A stretch of DNA of 64,000 nucleotides from Pikeienuella litoralis (GTDB lineage Bacteria; Pseudomonadota; Alphaproteobacteria; Rhodobacterales; Rhodobacteraceae): contig NZ_JBBHER010000008.1 in assembly GCF_037646705.1 (NCBI RefSeq), positions 140,012-204,011 on the forward strand, read 5' to 3'. This document shows, piece after piece, positions 1 through 7,676 of the stretch. Position 1 is the first letter of the stretch, and every line of letters begins with the position of its first letter. The notes below the pieces were generated by a model. It was not told the origin of the DNA. It did no database searches and saw only the letters and a program-made list of their open reading frames with translations. Made by a program: the position numbers and the translations under genes.

Positions 1-189
1 CGATTTTCCGCCCCGGCGCGGACCGCCGCCGATGGAATTCAGCTTGGCATTCACGCTATTATGAGATAATCAAATGTCAATCTCGAATTTCTATGCGATT
101 AGGTCATAGGTTCGTCTTGGGGGGTCGCAGGACCGCGTTGCGGGCCTGAAACGATCGGTTGAATCGCGGGCGCGGTCTGGTCGGGGACA
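1..189. promoter_or_regulatory. Upstream region of the LysR gene with an AT-rich inverted repeat
   Basis: No gene is supported here. An AT-rich patch between about 50 and 115 stands out from the GC-rich surroundings. It contains ATTAT-GAG-ATAAT (58-70), a perfect 5-bp inverted repeat with a 3-bp spacer, which fits the loose T-N11-A pattern of LysR-type regulator sites. I infer an autoregulatory site for the gene starting at 190. The distance to the start codon, about 120 bp, is acceptable. The left edge of the window truncates whatever lies further upstream. Confidence 0.35.
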
Positions 190-1140
190 ATGGGGCGTTT
201 CGACATCGGCGACGACATTCAGGACCGCAGGTCCGGGATCACCCTGCGCGAACTGGAAGTCCTTCAGGCTCTCGTGCGTGTCGGCACCGCGGTCAGCGCG
301 GCGCGCGTGCTGGGCATTTCTCAATCCGCCGTCAGCCGCCGCCTGGCGCGGCTTGAGGAGCGGCTGGGGTTCTCCCTGTTCACGCGTTCGGGCGGCCGTC
401 TGGTCGCCACCGTCGAGGCGCTGTCGATCAACGAACAGCTGGCCCCGGTTTTCGCCACGCTGGACCAGATCGCCAACCATGCGGACGCGCCCCGCCGGGC
501 CCATCAGGGCGCTCTGGCCATCGTGGCGCCCCCGACCATCGCGCACCGCTTTCTCCCCAGACGGATCGCGGCGCTGAGGCGGCGCAACCCCAAGCTCACG
601 ATCAGCTTCGAGGTCATCGCCAGCGACAGCCTGGTGACGGGCGTGGCCGAATGCCGGTTCGACGTCGGGCTGACCGATTCGACCCCAACGCACGACGGCA
701 TCCACTTCGAGCCGCTGCTCTCGACCCAGGCGATTTGTCTCGTGCCCGCCGCGCATCACCTGGCGGCGCGGGACGTCATCCGCGCCGAGGATCTGGAAGG
801 CGAGGATTTCATCGCCCTGACGCGCCGCCATTCCAGCCGCGTCACCATCGACCGCCTGTTCGAGCGCGCCGACGTGTCCCGCCGGATCGTGATCGAGACG
901 GCGACCAACGTCTCGGCGTTGGAGTTTGTGCGCGAAGGTCTGGGCGTCTCGTTGGTGAATCCGTTTCCCATCATCCACCAGGTCGGCCGCGACGTGGCCG
1001 TGCGCCCCTTCCTGCCCGAAATCGGCTACAGCACCAATTTCCTGCTGCCGTCGAGCCGCGCGCCCTCGGCCGCGACGCTTGCCTTCATCGAACTGACACG
1101 CGCCAGCCTGGACCGGGCGGCGTATCCGACGATCCCTTAA
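190..1140 (+). CDS. LysR-family transcriptional regulator
   Basis: This 316-residue protein has the usual LysR length and layout. A winged helix-turn-helix lies at about residues 17-76 (SAARVLGISQSAVSRRLARL is the recognition part), followed by a periplasmic-binding-protein-like effector domain from about 105 to 300. It ends 23 bp before an ArgE-type deacetylase on the same strand, so the two are probably co-transcribed. The regulator may therefore respond to an amino-acid-derived ligand. That is inference; the effector domain does not reveal its ligand. The ATG at 190 leaves a short 16-residue leader before the HTH. Confidence 0.85.
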   Translation: MGRFDIGDDIQDRRSGITLRELEVLQALVRVGTAVSAARVLGISQSAVSRRLARLEERLGFSLFTRSGGRLVATVEALSINEQLAPVFATLDQIANHADAPRRAHQGALAIVAPPTIAHRFLPRRIAALRRRNPKLTISFEVIASDSLVTGVAECRFDVGLTDSTPTHDGIHFEPLLSTQAICLVPAAHHLAARDVIRAEDLEGEDFIALTRRHSSRVTIDRLFERADVSRRIVIETATNVSALEFVREGLGVSLVNPFPIIHQVGRDVAVRPFLPEIGYSTNFLLPSSRAPSAATLAFIELTRASLDRAAYPTIP

Positions 1141-1162
1141 GCGCAGATGCGAAAGGCTCCCC

Positions 1163-2329
1163 ATGCCCACCCCAACAAGTAGAGAACTCCTTGCGGATCT
1201 GGTCGCCTTCGACACCACCAGCCGAAACTCGAACCTGCCCCTGATCGAGTATGTCGAGGCGTATCTGTCGTCCCATGGCGTCGCCAGCCGCCGGGTCCCG
1301 GATGCGACAAACCAGAAGGCGAGCCTCTGGGCCACGATCGGCCCCGCCGACAAGCCCGGCGTCATTCTGTCCGGGCATACCGACACCGTGCCCGTCGACG
1401 GACAGGACTGGAGCAGCGACCCGTTCTCCCTTGAGCCCCGCGACGGGCGTCTCTATGGGCGCGGGTCATGCGACATGAAGGGCTTTCTCGCCTGCGCGCT
1501 GGCTGCGGTTCCGGGTCTGGCGGCGCGCGATCTGACCCACCCCGTGCATCTGGCGTTCTCCTATGATGAAGAGGTCGGCTGCGTCGGCGTCATCGGCCTT
1601 CTGAAGGCGCTTCAGGTCGAGCCCGTTCGCCCCGCCTTCTGCATCGTCGGAGAGCCCACGCTGATGAAGGTGATGATCGGCCACAAGGGCAAACGGTCCA
1701 TGCGCGTGACCGTGCGCGGGCTCAGCTGTCATTCGTCGCTGGCCCCCCAAGGGGTCAACGCGATCGATTACGCCGCCCTGATGATCGTGAAGATCCGCGA
1801 GATCGGACAGCGCCTCGCGACATCCGGCGGGCGCGACGCGGCCTACGACGTGCCCTACAGCACCGCCCACACCGGCATCGTCGCGGGCGGCGCCGCGCTG
1901 AACATCGTCCCCGATCTCTGCCATTTCGATTGCGAGTTCCGCGTGTTGCCCGCCGAGGACGCCGACGCCCTGGTCGAAGAGCTGCGCGCCTACGCGACGA
2001 CCGTGCTTGAGCCGCAGATGCGCCGGATCGCCCCCGAAACCGGGATCGAGATCGACGTCTATGCGCAGTTTCCGGGCCTCGACACCGCCCCCGGCGCCGA
2101 GATCACGACGCTGGCCAAGCGCTTCGCCGGAAGCAACGACCACGGCAAGGTCGCCTTCGGAACCGAAGGCGGGCGGTTCGACGAAATGCTGGCCGTGCCG
2201 ACCGTGATCTGCGGCCCCGGCTCGATCGCCCAGGCGCACAAGCCCGACGAATATGTCGAAACCGCCCAACTCGACGCCTGCGACGCCTTCCTCGCGAAAC
2301 TGGCCGACTGGGCGGAAGCCCCGGAGTAG
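1163..2329 (+). CDS. argE: Acetylornithine deacetylase (ArgE-type M20 peptidase)
   Basis: A 388-residue M20-family zinc hydrolase expected to cleave N2-acetyl-L-ornithine to ornithine and acetate in the cytosol. The metal and catalytic motifs are in order: SGHTDTVPVDG near residue 70, GRGSCDMKGF near 103, the catalytic pair in SYDEEVGCVG near 135, GEPT near 165, and the C-terminal His in AHKPDEY near 363. The lid/dimerisation domain lies at about 180-290. It follows the LysR gene closely. The window also encodes ArgJ, which recycles the acetyl group and makes ArgE unnecessary for ornithine synthesis, so this copy may serve catabolism or another N-acyl amino acid. The substrate is therefore less certain than the fold. 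Confidence 0.8.
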   Translation: MPTPTSRELLADLVAFDTTSRNSNLPLIEYVEAYLSSHGVASRRVPDATNQKASLWATIGPADKPGVILSGHTDTVPVDGQDWSSDPFSLEPRDGRLYGRGSCDMKGFLACALAAVPGLAARDLTHPVHLAFSYDEEVGCVGVIGLLKALQVEPVRPAFCIVGEPTLMKVMIGHKGKRSMRVTVRGLSCHSSLAPQGVNAIDYAALMIVKIREIGQRLATSGGRDAAYDVPYSTAHTGIVAGGAALNIVPDLCHFDCEFRVLPAEDADALVEELRAYATTVLEPQMRRIAPETGIEIDVYAQFPGLDTAPGAEITTLAKRFAGSNDHGKVAFGTEGGRFDEMLAVPTVICGPGSIAQAHKPDEYVETAQLDACDAFLAKLADWAEAPE

Positions 2330-2596
2330 CCATGTCGGACTGGGCGCGCCGCCCCAGCGTTTGATCGATCGGAACGTTGATGACGGTCTCAGGCTCCATC
2401 GTCCAGCGTCGGCGGGTGACGGAGCGGCGAACGGCCATGTGAATGCGGGCGTCTTCATGGGCGCCTTTCACGCCGAAGCGGCGACCCCGGTCCTGACCGG
2501 CGCCCCGCCCGTGAGCGAAAATCGACCGCCGTTCGCGCCCGACGTGATAAAATCGCGTTGTGGATGATATGACTTCAGGGTAGGAGGCGGCTATCC
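2330..2596. other. Intergenic region before psd; no supported gene
   Basis: About 267 bases between argE and psd. The minus strand can be read as a short run of plausible protein (including TMEPETVINVPIDQ around 2365-2410), but it has no start, ribosome site or recognisable family, so I leave it uncalled. The right part (2545-2590) is AT-richer and ends in a strong Shine-Dalgarno sequence, TAGGAGG at 2581-2587, so the psd promoter is probably here. Confidence 0.4.
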
Positions 2597-3310
2597 TTGA
2601 ACGGAAAGCGACACGCGATGCGGATGCGGGACACCTTTCTAAAGCCCATGCACCCCGAGGGCTGGCGCTTCGTCGGGTTATTTGCCGCCGCGGCCCTTGG
2701 ATTATTCCTCGTTTCGTCAATCCTGGGCTGGATCGCAGTCGGATTAACCGTCTGGTGCTACTATTTCTTTCGGGATCCGGCGCGTGTCTCCCCTCTGCGC
2801 GACGGATTGATCGTCAGCCCGGCCGACGGCGTCGTCTCGCTGATCGAGAAAGCCGCGCCGCCGCCCGAGCTTGGCATGTCGGACCAGGCTTTGACCCGGG
2901 TCAGCGTTTTCATGAACGTCTTCAACTGCCATGTGAACCGGGCGCCGAGCGGCGGGAAGGTCACGGCGATCGCCTATCGTCCCGGCAAGTTCTTCAATGC
3001 GTCGCTCGACAAGGCGAGCGAGGATAACGAACGCAACAGCCTGTGCATCGAGACGCCCGACGGACGCCAGATCGCGGTGGTGCAGATCGCCGGCCTCGTC
3101 GCGCGCCGCATCATGTGTTTCGTCAGGGAAGGGCAGGAAGTTCGAACCGGCGAGAGATTCGGCCTGATCCGGTTCGGCTCGCGCCTGGACGTCTATCTGC
3201 CCGACGGCGTGACGCCTCTCGTCAGTCCGGGCCAAACCATGATTGCGGGGGAAACGGTCCTGGCCGATCTTGCGTCGGACGAAGCCGCCCGCCCGACCTG
3301 GACAGACTGA
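2597..3310 (+). CDS. psd: Phosphatidylserine decarboxylase proenzyme
   Basis: A 237-residue short-form Psd that decarboxylates phosphatidylserine to phosphatidylethanolamine at the inner membrane. A hydrophobic hairpin at about residues 25-60 anchors it. VSPADGVV and FNCHVNRAP are family signatures. The self-cleavage site is the Gly-Ser in RFGSRLDVYLP, with Ser195 expected to become the pyruvoyl group. The start chosen is TTG at 2597, because AGGAGG lies 9 bases upstream; an in-frame ATG at 2618 would lack that spacing. It ends 4 bases before the pssA start, so substrate-maker and decarboxylase are translated together. Confidence 0.93.
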   Translation: MNGKRHAMRMRDTFLKPMHPEGWRFVGLFAAAALGLFLVSSILGWIAVGLTVWCYYFFRDPARVSPLRDGLIVSPADGVVSLIEKAAPPPELGMSDQALTRVSVFMNVFNCHVNRAPSGGKVTAIAYRPGKFFNASLDKASEDNERNSLCIETPDGRQIAVVQIAGLVARRIMCFVREGQEVRTGERFGLIRFGSRLDVYLPDGVTPLVSPGQTMIAGETVLADLASDEAARPTWTD

Positions 3311-3314
3311 AGAC

Positions 3315-4055
3315 ATGGTCAAGCGCTTGCCTGAGAAGACCAACGTCCTGCCGATCGTTCATCTTCTGCCCAATCTGCTGACGATCGCCGCGATCTGCGC
3401 AGGGCTGACGGCGATCCGCTTCGGCTTTCAGGGCGACTTCGAGAGAGCGGTCCGGCTGGTTCTTCTGGCCGGCGTGCTTGACGGGATCGACGGGCGCCTC
3501 GCGCGGCTGCTGCGCTGCCAAAGCTCGGTCGGCGCGGAACTGGATTCGCTGGCCGATTTTCTCAATTTCGGAGTGGCGCCGGGGCTGATCATACATGCCT
3601 GGGCCCTGCAGGATTTCACGCGCGCGGGTTGGATCGCCGTGCTGGGCTACGCGGTCTGCTGCGTGCTGCGCCTCGCCCGGTTCAATGTCAGCAGCAAGCG
3701 CGAGACGGAGAAAAGCAACGCCTTCTTTGTGGGGGTGCCGTCGCCGGCCGGGGCCATACTTGCCATGTTGCCGATGTATGTGTCTTTTCTGTTTTCCGAC
3801 ATGTTCGTGATTCCGCCGGCCTTCATCGCCGGCTACATCTTGGCTATCGGACTCTTGATGATAAGTCGCGTCCCCACATATTCCTTCAAGAATCTCTCGA
3901 TCTATCGCGAGAATGCAAAGTTCTGGGTATTAGGAGCGGCTCTCCTGGCGTCGGCGTTGCTCACCTACCTCTGGGCGACGCTCGTCGTCCTCACCGTCGC
4001 CTACGTCGCGGGCCTCTTCTGGGCTTCCCGGACAGTGCGCAAAACTGGGAATTGA
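3315..4055 (+). CDS. pssA: CDP-diacylglycerol-serine O-phosphatidyltransferase
   Basis: This 246-residue integral membrane enzyme makes phosphatidylserine from CDP-diacylglycerol and L-serine. The complete CDP-alcohol phosphotransferase motif DG-x2-AR-x8-G-x3-D-x3-D is present around residues 59-81 (DGRLAR ... GAELDSLAD). About seven hydrophobic segments follow. The ATG at 3315 is preferred over an upstream in-frame start inside psd, because it gives the usual short N-terminus (MVKRLPEKTNVLPIVHLLPN). It feeds Psd upstream and indirectly PmtA downstream, forming a compact phospholipid cluster. Confidence 0.93.
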   Translation: MVKRLPEKTNVLPIVHLLPNLLTIAAICAGLTAIRFGFQGDFERAVRLVLLAGVLDGIDGRLARLLRCQSSVGAELDSLADFLNFGVAPGLIIHAWALQDFTRAGWIAVLGYAVCCVLRLARFNVSSKRETEKSNAFFVGVPSPAGAILAMLPMYVSFLFSDMFVIPPAFIAGYILAIGLLMISRVPTYSFKNLSIYRENAKFWVLGAALLASALLTYLWATLVVLTVAYVAGLFWASRTVRKTGN

Positions 4056-4068
4056 AGAGGATACCGTT

Positions 4069-4692
4069 TTGGATATCAACGCCGTCAAAGCCTCCTACGC
4101 CCGCTGGGCGCCGATCTATGACAAGACCTTCGGGGCGGTGACCAATGCCGGCCGACGCAAGGCGGTGGGGTACATCAATGGCCAGGAGGGCGCCAAGGTT
4201 CTGGAGGTCGGCGTCGGCACCGGACTGGCTCTTCCACACTATCGTCCGGACCTCCATGTCATCGGCATCGATTTCAGCGATGACATGCTCAAGAAGGCGC
4301 GCGAAAAGGTGCGCGATCTTGGCCTGAGACAGATCAAGGGCCTCGATCAGATGGACGCGCGGCAGCTCTCATTCCCGGATGACGCATTCGATACGGTCGC
4401 CGCGATGCATATCGTCTCGGTGGTGCCGGAGCCGGAGCGTGTGGTCGCCGAGATGGCGCGGGTCTGCAAGCCCGGCGGCCGGATCGTGATCACCAACCAC
4501 TTCTCGCGCCAAAGCGGCTTTCTGGCCATGATCGAGCGGCTTTCGGCCCCGTTCGCGAATGTTCTGGGATGGCACTCCGATTTCGACATCAGCGCGGTTC
4601 TCGGCCAGCCAAACCTCAAGATCGTCGAAATGGCGTCGATCCCGCCAATGGCGATGATGACGTTTCTCGTTCTGCAAAAGACCTGCAACTGA
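4069..4692 (+). CDS. pmtA: Phosphatidylethanolamine N-methyltransferase (PmtA, Rhodobacter type)
   Basis: A 207-residue soluble class I SAM-dependent methyltransferase. It resembles the Rhodobacter-type PmtA that methylates phosphatidylethanolamine stepwise to phosphatidylcholine. The SAM-binding motif I is VLEVGVGTGLALPHY near residue 44, followed by an acidic motif (VIGIDFSDDML) and the post-motifs DAFDTVAAMHIVSVVP and KPGGRIVITNHF. The N-terminus YARWAPIYDKTFG is typical. It starts with TTG at 4069, 13 bases after the pssA stop, with GAAGAGG at 4054-4060 as ribosome site. Position directly after psd-pssA supports the assignment. Confidence 0.88.
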   Translation: MDINAVKASYARWAPIYDKTFGAVTNAGRRKAVGYINGQEGAKVLEVGVGTGLALPHYRPDLHVIGIDFSDDMLKKAREKVRDLGLRQIKGLDQMDARQLSFPDDAFDTVAAMHIVSVVPEPERVVAEMARVCKPGGRIVITNHFSRQSGFLAMIERLSAPFANVLGWHSDFDISAVLGQPNLKIVEMASIPPMAMMTFLVLQKTCN

Positions 4693-4857
4693 CGAAACCC
4701 GACCGACAGCCGATCCTCCAGCCGCTGGCCGCCCTCCGCGAACATCCGCCGATCCGCGCCAACTCGATTTGCGCGCCGCATCGGGACCATCGCCGCGCGG
4801 CGGCCTCATGACCGCCGCGACGGGCGCCGGAACGCCGCGCCCGCCCTCTCTCCCGGA

Positions 4858-5724
4858 TCAGACCTGGCGGCGCTTCTCGATCATGTCGCGGAATTGCTCG
4901 ACCACTTCCGGCTTCGCCGTGTAGCTGTGAGCGTCGTCGGGGAACGCGCCCGATTTCACCTCTTCGACATATTGCTTCAACCCGCCGACGGCGACTTCGG
5001 TGAGGTTTGCGAAGCGTTTGGTGAATTTGGGTTTGAAATCGGTGAAGACCCCGAGGAGATCATAGCTCAGCAGGATCTGCCCATCCGTGCCGGCGCCGGC
5101 GCCGATGCCGATGGTCGGGATCTCGAGTTGCTCGGAGATGAGCCGCGCGATCGGCGCCGGCACCGCCTCGAACTCGAGCATGAAACAGCCGGCGTCCTGA
5201 ATCGCGAACGCGTCTTCGAGGATCTCCATCGCCGTCTCCGCCGTCCGGCCCTGGATCTTGAATCCGCCATACATCGCGACCCGGTGCGGCGCCATGCCGA
5301 TATGGGATGCGGTCGGGATGCCCGCCGCGACCAGCGCTTTCAGGATGTCCTGCTGGCTTCGGCCGCCCTGCGGCTTCACCGCGTCGCAGCCGGCGTCCTG
5401 CATGAAGCGGGTCGCGTTGGTCAGCGCGCGGTCGACGGTGTTGTAGCTCTGATACGGCATGCAGCCGAGCGAGAACGTGTTCGGCGCGCCGCGGCGCACG
5501 GATTGCGCATGCATCACCATCATGTCCATCGTCGCAGGGATCGTGTTTGCGTGCCCATGCGCGATCATGGCGAGACTGTCGCCGACGACGACGACATCGA
5601 CCCCGGCCGCCTCGGCCCATTGCGCCGATGTGTAATCGGGAACCGACGTATACACCATCTTCTCGCCGGACGTTTTCGAGTCCCTGATGTCCTGGATCGT
5701 CCGCTTCTTCTTCTCGACGGCCAA
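4858..5724 (-). CDS. KPHMT (PanB)-like protein with altered metal site
   Basis: A 288-residue protein of the ketopantoate hydroxymethyltransferase fold. Landmarks of PanB are present: VVVGDSLAM (Asp49), RRGAPN (77-82), YGGFKIQGR, FEAVP with Glu186 at the catalytic-base position, and GIGAGAGTDGQIL. Compared with the E. coli enzyme as I recall it (Mg ligands Asp45, Asp84, Glu114), the second ligand is Cys88 (in LGCMPY) and the third is Gln119 (in KPQGG). Only Asp49 is kept. It therefore probably does something other than standard pantothenate synthesis. It begins with TTG at 5724 behind AGGAGG and is the last gene of a three-gene leftward operon. The codons for Cys88 and Gln119 were checked in the DNA. 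Confidence 0.75.
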   Translation of the reverse strand: MAVEKKKRTIQDIRDSKTSGEKMVYTSVPDYTSAQWAEAAGVDVVVVGDSLAMIAHGHANTIPATMDMMVMHAQSVRRGAPNTFSLGCMPYQSYNTVDRALTNATRFMQDAGCDAVKPQGGRSQQDILKALVAAGIPTASHIGMAPHRVAMYGGFKIQGRTAETAMEILEDAFAIQDAGCFMLEFEAVPAPIARLISEQLEIPTIGIGAGAGTDGQILLSYDLLGVFTDFKPKFTKRFANLTEVAVGGLKQYVEEVKSGAFPDDAHSYTAKPEVVEQFRDMIEKRRQV

Positions 5725-5801
5725 TTTGGCTCCTCCTGTTCCGCAAAAGAACGCCGGCGACGCTGGGCCGCCGGCGATCGGTCATTCGTGATCCGCCACG
5801 C

Positions 5802-6599
5802 TTATTCGGCGGCGATCGTCGCTTCGCCGCCATGAAGGCGCCCGTCGGGCGTCCGCGCGGTCTTTCGCATGTTCTTCTTGAGATGCTTGGTGCTGTAGCC
5901 GTTGAAGAGATGGCCGATCAGCCCGCGATCCAGATCGGTGGTGCCGAAGAGCCAGTCCATGATCGGGAAGGTGAGATTCATGTTCCATTCCATCATCAGC
6001 GACTGATTGTGATGCGCGGTGTGATGGCGGCGGATGGTGTTGATGAACGGCGTGTTCCGGACGAACCAGTTCTCGTTCACATGACAGCAGAAATGCATGA
6101 ACTCGTAGTTGAGGTAGAGCGCCGTCGTCGTGGCCATGACCAGCCAGCCGACATTGGCGGTGAAGAGGAACCCCGCGACCAGCGCGATCGGGATCGACAT
6201 GAACATGAACGTCACCAGCGCATAAGGCGGGAAGACGGTCACGCGCCAGTCATGCGCATCGGCGAAGCGCATCTCGTCATCAGTGAAGAACTGGTGATGC
6301 ATCAGCGTATGCCGCGTGTAGATCGCGCGGAGCGCGCGGTTCTTCTGCGGGCGGTGCATGACGTAGGTGTGAAGGAACCACTCGAAATAATTCGCGCCGA
6401 TGAACACCACCGGAATGATCAGGAACTCATACCAGCGCACGTTCTCCATGCTCTGGATGTAAATCACCATCGCGGCCGCGCCGATCAGGTAGATGACGAG
6501 GATGTGCAGCCAACCATTGTACCAGCCGATGATCCGGTCCCGGTAAGTCTCCCGGTATTTGCGCTGCCGATCGGACATCCGGCTTTCAGTGAGTTCCAT
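5802..6599 (-). CDS. Fatty acid hydroxylase/sterol desaturase-family membrane protein
   Basis: A 265-residue integral membrane di-iron oxygenase. The histidine clusters that bind the metal pair are evident: HTYVMH (near 77), HTLMHHQ (near 97), HFCCH (near 170) and RRHHTAHH (near 190). Hydrophobic segments at about 28-50, 57-75, 125-150 and 152-170 frame them. The family hydroxylates or desaturates lipids, sterols and carotenoids; the substrate here is unknown. AGGAGG sits just before the ATG at 6599. The gene lies between a DUF6166-like gene and the PanB-like gene on the same strand, with gaps of 30 and 77 bases, so an operon is likely. Confidence 0.8.
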   Translation of the reverse strand: MELTESRMSDRQRKYRETYRDRIIGWYNGWLHILVIYLIGAAAMVIYIQSMENVRWYEFLIIPVVFIGANYFEWFLHTYVMHRPQKNRALRAIYTRHTLMHHQFFTDDEMRFADAHDWRVTVFPPYALVTFMFMSIPIALVAGFLFTANVGWLVMATTTALYLNYEFMHFCCHVNENWFVRNTPFINTIRRHHTAHHNQSLMMEWNMNLTFPIMDWLFGTTDLDRGLIGHLFNGYSTKHLKKNMRKTARTPDGRLHGGEATIAAE

Positions 6600-6629
6600 G
6601 GGTTCCTCCTTGACGTCTCTGCGGCCGGC

Positions 6630-6941
6630 TCAGACCGCCGCGTGAATGTTCTCGAGCGCGGTGCGGACATCCGCGCTCGTCATCTCCCACTCGTTGCCGA
6701 AATTGGCGACGACGCGGCGCATGAAGGCGTCAACTTCGGCCAGCGCCGCGGCGCCGTCGCCGAGATGGTCCGCGAGAATGGCGAGCGCGAGCTGGCTTGG
6801 GCCGTCGCCCTCATACCCCCACTCGAAGCCGTGATCGGTGAACGTCTTGATGTCGAAGCGCGCGTCGAGCGGCGCGCCATCGACAGTAACGACGGTGCCG
6901 TCGATCGTGCGGTCGCCGCAATATCTTTTTTCGTCGGGCAT
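6630..6941 (-). CDS. DUF6166-like small protein
   Basis: A 103-residue acidic protein of the type annotated as DUF6166. The core GFEWGYEGDGPSQLALAIL, followed by an aspartate-rich helix (LADHLGDGAAALAEVDAFM), matches what I recall of that family. No enzymatic function is known to me. The ATG at 6941 is preferred because GGAG lies 9 bases upstream; an alternative ATG at 6956 has no ribosome site. It is the first gene of the leftward hydroxylase/PanB-like operon, and its start codon is about 55 bases from the operator-like palindrome. Confidence 0.6.
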   Translation of the reverse strand: MPDEKRYCGDRTIDGTVVTVDGAPLDARFDIKTFTDHGFEWGYEGDGPSQLALAILADHLGDGAAALAEVDAFMRRVVANFGNEWEMTSADVRTALENIHAAV

Positions 6942-6995
6942 TCGGGCGATCTCCATCTTGGTCTTGTCTGGCTCTCCGATCTGGCTTACTAATAT

Positions 6996-7013
6996 ATCAG
7001 ATAGATATCTGAT
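6996..7013. promoter_or_regulatory. Operator-like inverted repeat in the divergent promoter
   Basis: ATCAGATAGATATCTGAT is a perfect 8-bp inverted repeat with a 2-bp spacer in an AT-rich island, between the leftward DUF6166/hydroxylase/PanB-like operon and the rightward operon that ends with gntR. Size and symmetry suit a GntR-family dimer. The 11-mer ATATATCAGAT (6992-7002) recurs at 11455-11465 in the TRAP promoter, and TTACTAATAT (6986-6995) recurs at 11590-11599. I infer that the GntR protein encoded at 7677-8369 binds here and controls both operons and the transporter. Confidence 0.6.
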
Positions 7014-7031
7014 GCAAGCTTGGAGCGGCGC

Positions 7032-7412
7032 ATGTCCCCGTTGGCCGATCTCGATCTTTTGTTGCTGGCGATTTTCGCCGGCGCGGCTTTCATCTCGACG
7101 GCTGGAGCGGTTCTGGTCGGCGCGTTCCTGCCGCGCGCGGCGGGACCGGAAGGCGGCAAGGGGTTCGCCGGCGGGGCGGCGGTTTACGCCGCGGCGCTCG
7201 CGCTCGTCGCGCTGATCGGCGAGCTCATCTTCACGGCGACGAAGCTGCCCTGGACGGTGGCGGTGATCACGGCGGGCCTCGCCTTTCTCGCCGCGCCCGC
7301 GGCCGTGCAGCCGATCCCGGCGTGGCTGCGCGAATCTCGCGCAGGGCTTGTCCTGATCGCCGCGCTCGCCGTCGTTCTGTTGCTGCTTCTCCCCTCACCC
7401 TTCACCCGCTAG
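7032..7412 (+). CDS. Small four-helix membrane protein, unknown function
   Basis: A 126-residue hydrophobic protein with four clear membrane segments at about residues 7-27, 45-65, 68-88 and 99-119, separated by short polar loops (PRAAGPEGGKG is the longest). I recognise no family. The ATG at 7032 is chosen because GGAG is 6 bases upstream; a TTG at 7020 in the same frame lacks a site. It is the first gene of a rightward run leading into a second small membrane protein (12 bases later) and gntR. Its promoter is shared with the divergent operon. Confidence 0.6.
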   Translation: MSPLADLDLLLLAIFAGAAFISTAGAVLVGAFLPRAAGPEGGKGFAGGAAVYAAALALVALIGELIFTATKLPWTVAVITAGLAFLAAPAAVQPIPAWLRESRAGLVLIAALAVVLLLLLPSPFTR

Positions 7413-7424
7413 GAGGACGAATCC

Positions 7425-7607
7425 ATGCCACCGAAGATCAAGATCATGCTCACGGCGATGGTCGTCATCGCCACCATCGCCGCCTGGTTCTTCCGCGACC
7501 TGATCGGGATGACCGCGTCGCCGGCGTTGCTTTTCGGACTCGGCGCCTTCATGTGTTTCGCGCTATGGCTTTTCCCAGAGGTCAAGAAAGACGCGCGCGG
7601 GCGCTGA
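7425..7607 (+). CDS. 60-residue membrane protein, unknown function
   Basis: A short protein with two hydrophobic segments (about 7-23 and 31-50) and charged ends (MPPKIKI ... PEVKKDARGR). A strong ribosome site AGGAGG at 7411-7416 is 8 bases before the ATG. It directly follows the 126-residue membrane protein, so the two may act together at the membrane. No family is recognised. Confidence 0.6.
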   Translation: MPPKIKIMLTAMVVIATIAAWFFRDLIGMTASPALLFGLGAFMCFALWLFPEVKKDARGR

Positions 7608-7620
7608 TCCGTTCCCTGGC

Positions 7621-7648
7621 CACTCCGCTTCTGCGCGGCGGCGGAGTG
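7621..7648. terminator. Possible hairpin between the small membrane gene and gntR
   Basis: CACTCCGC (7621-7628) and GCGGAGTG (7641-7648) form a perfect 8-bp stem with a 12-base loop just after the 60-residue gene. There is no following T-run, so it may be a transcript-stabilising or attenuating hairpin rather than a terminator. It would lower gntR expression relative to the upstream membrane genes. Confidence 0.3.
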
Positions 7649-7676
7649 TGATCGCGCGAAGAAAGGCGACTGGCGG

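Noticed and set aside
2340..2540. Possible minus-strand protein fragment between argE and psd
   Set aside because: A plausible-looking stretch (TMEPETVINVPIDQ) lacks a start, a ribosome site and a family match, so I could not support a gene or name a pseudogene.
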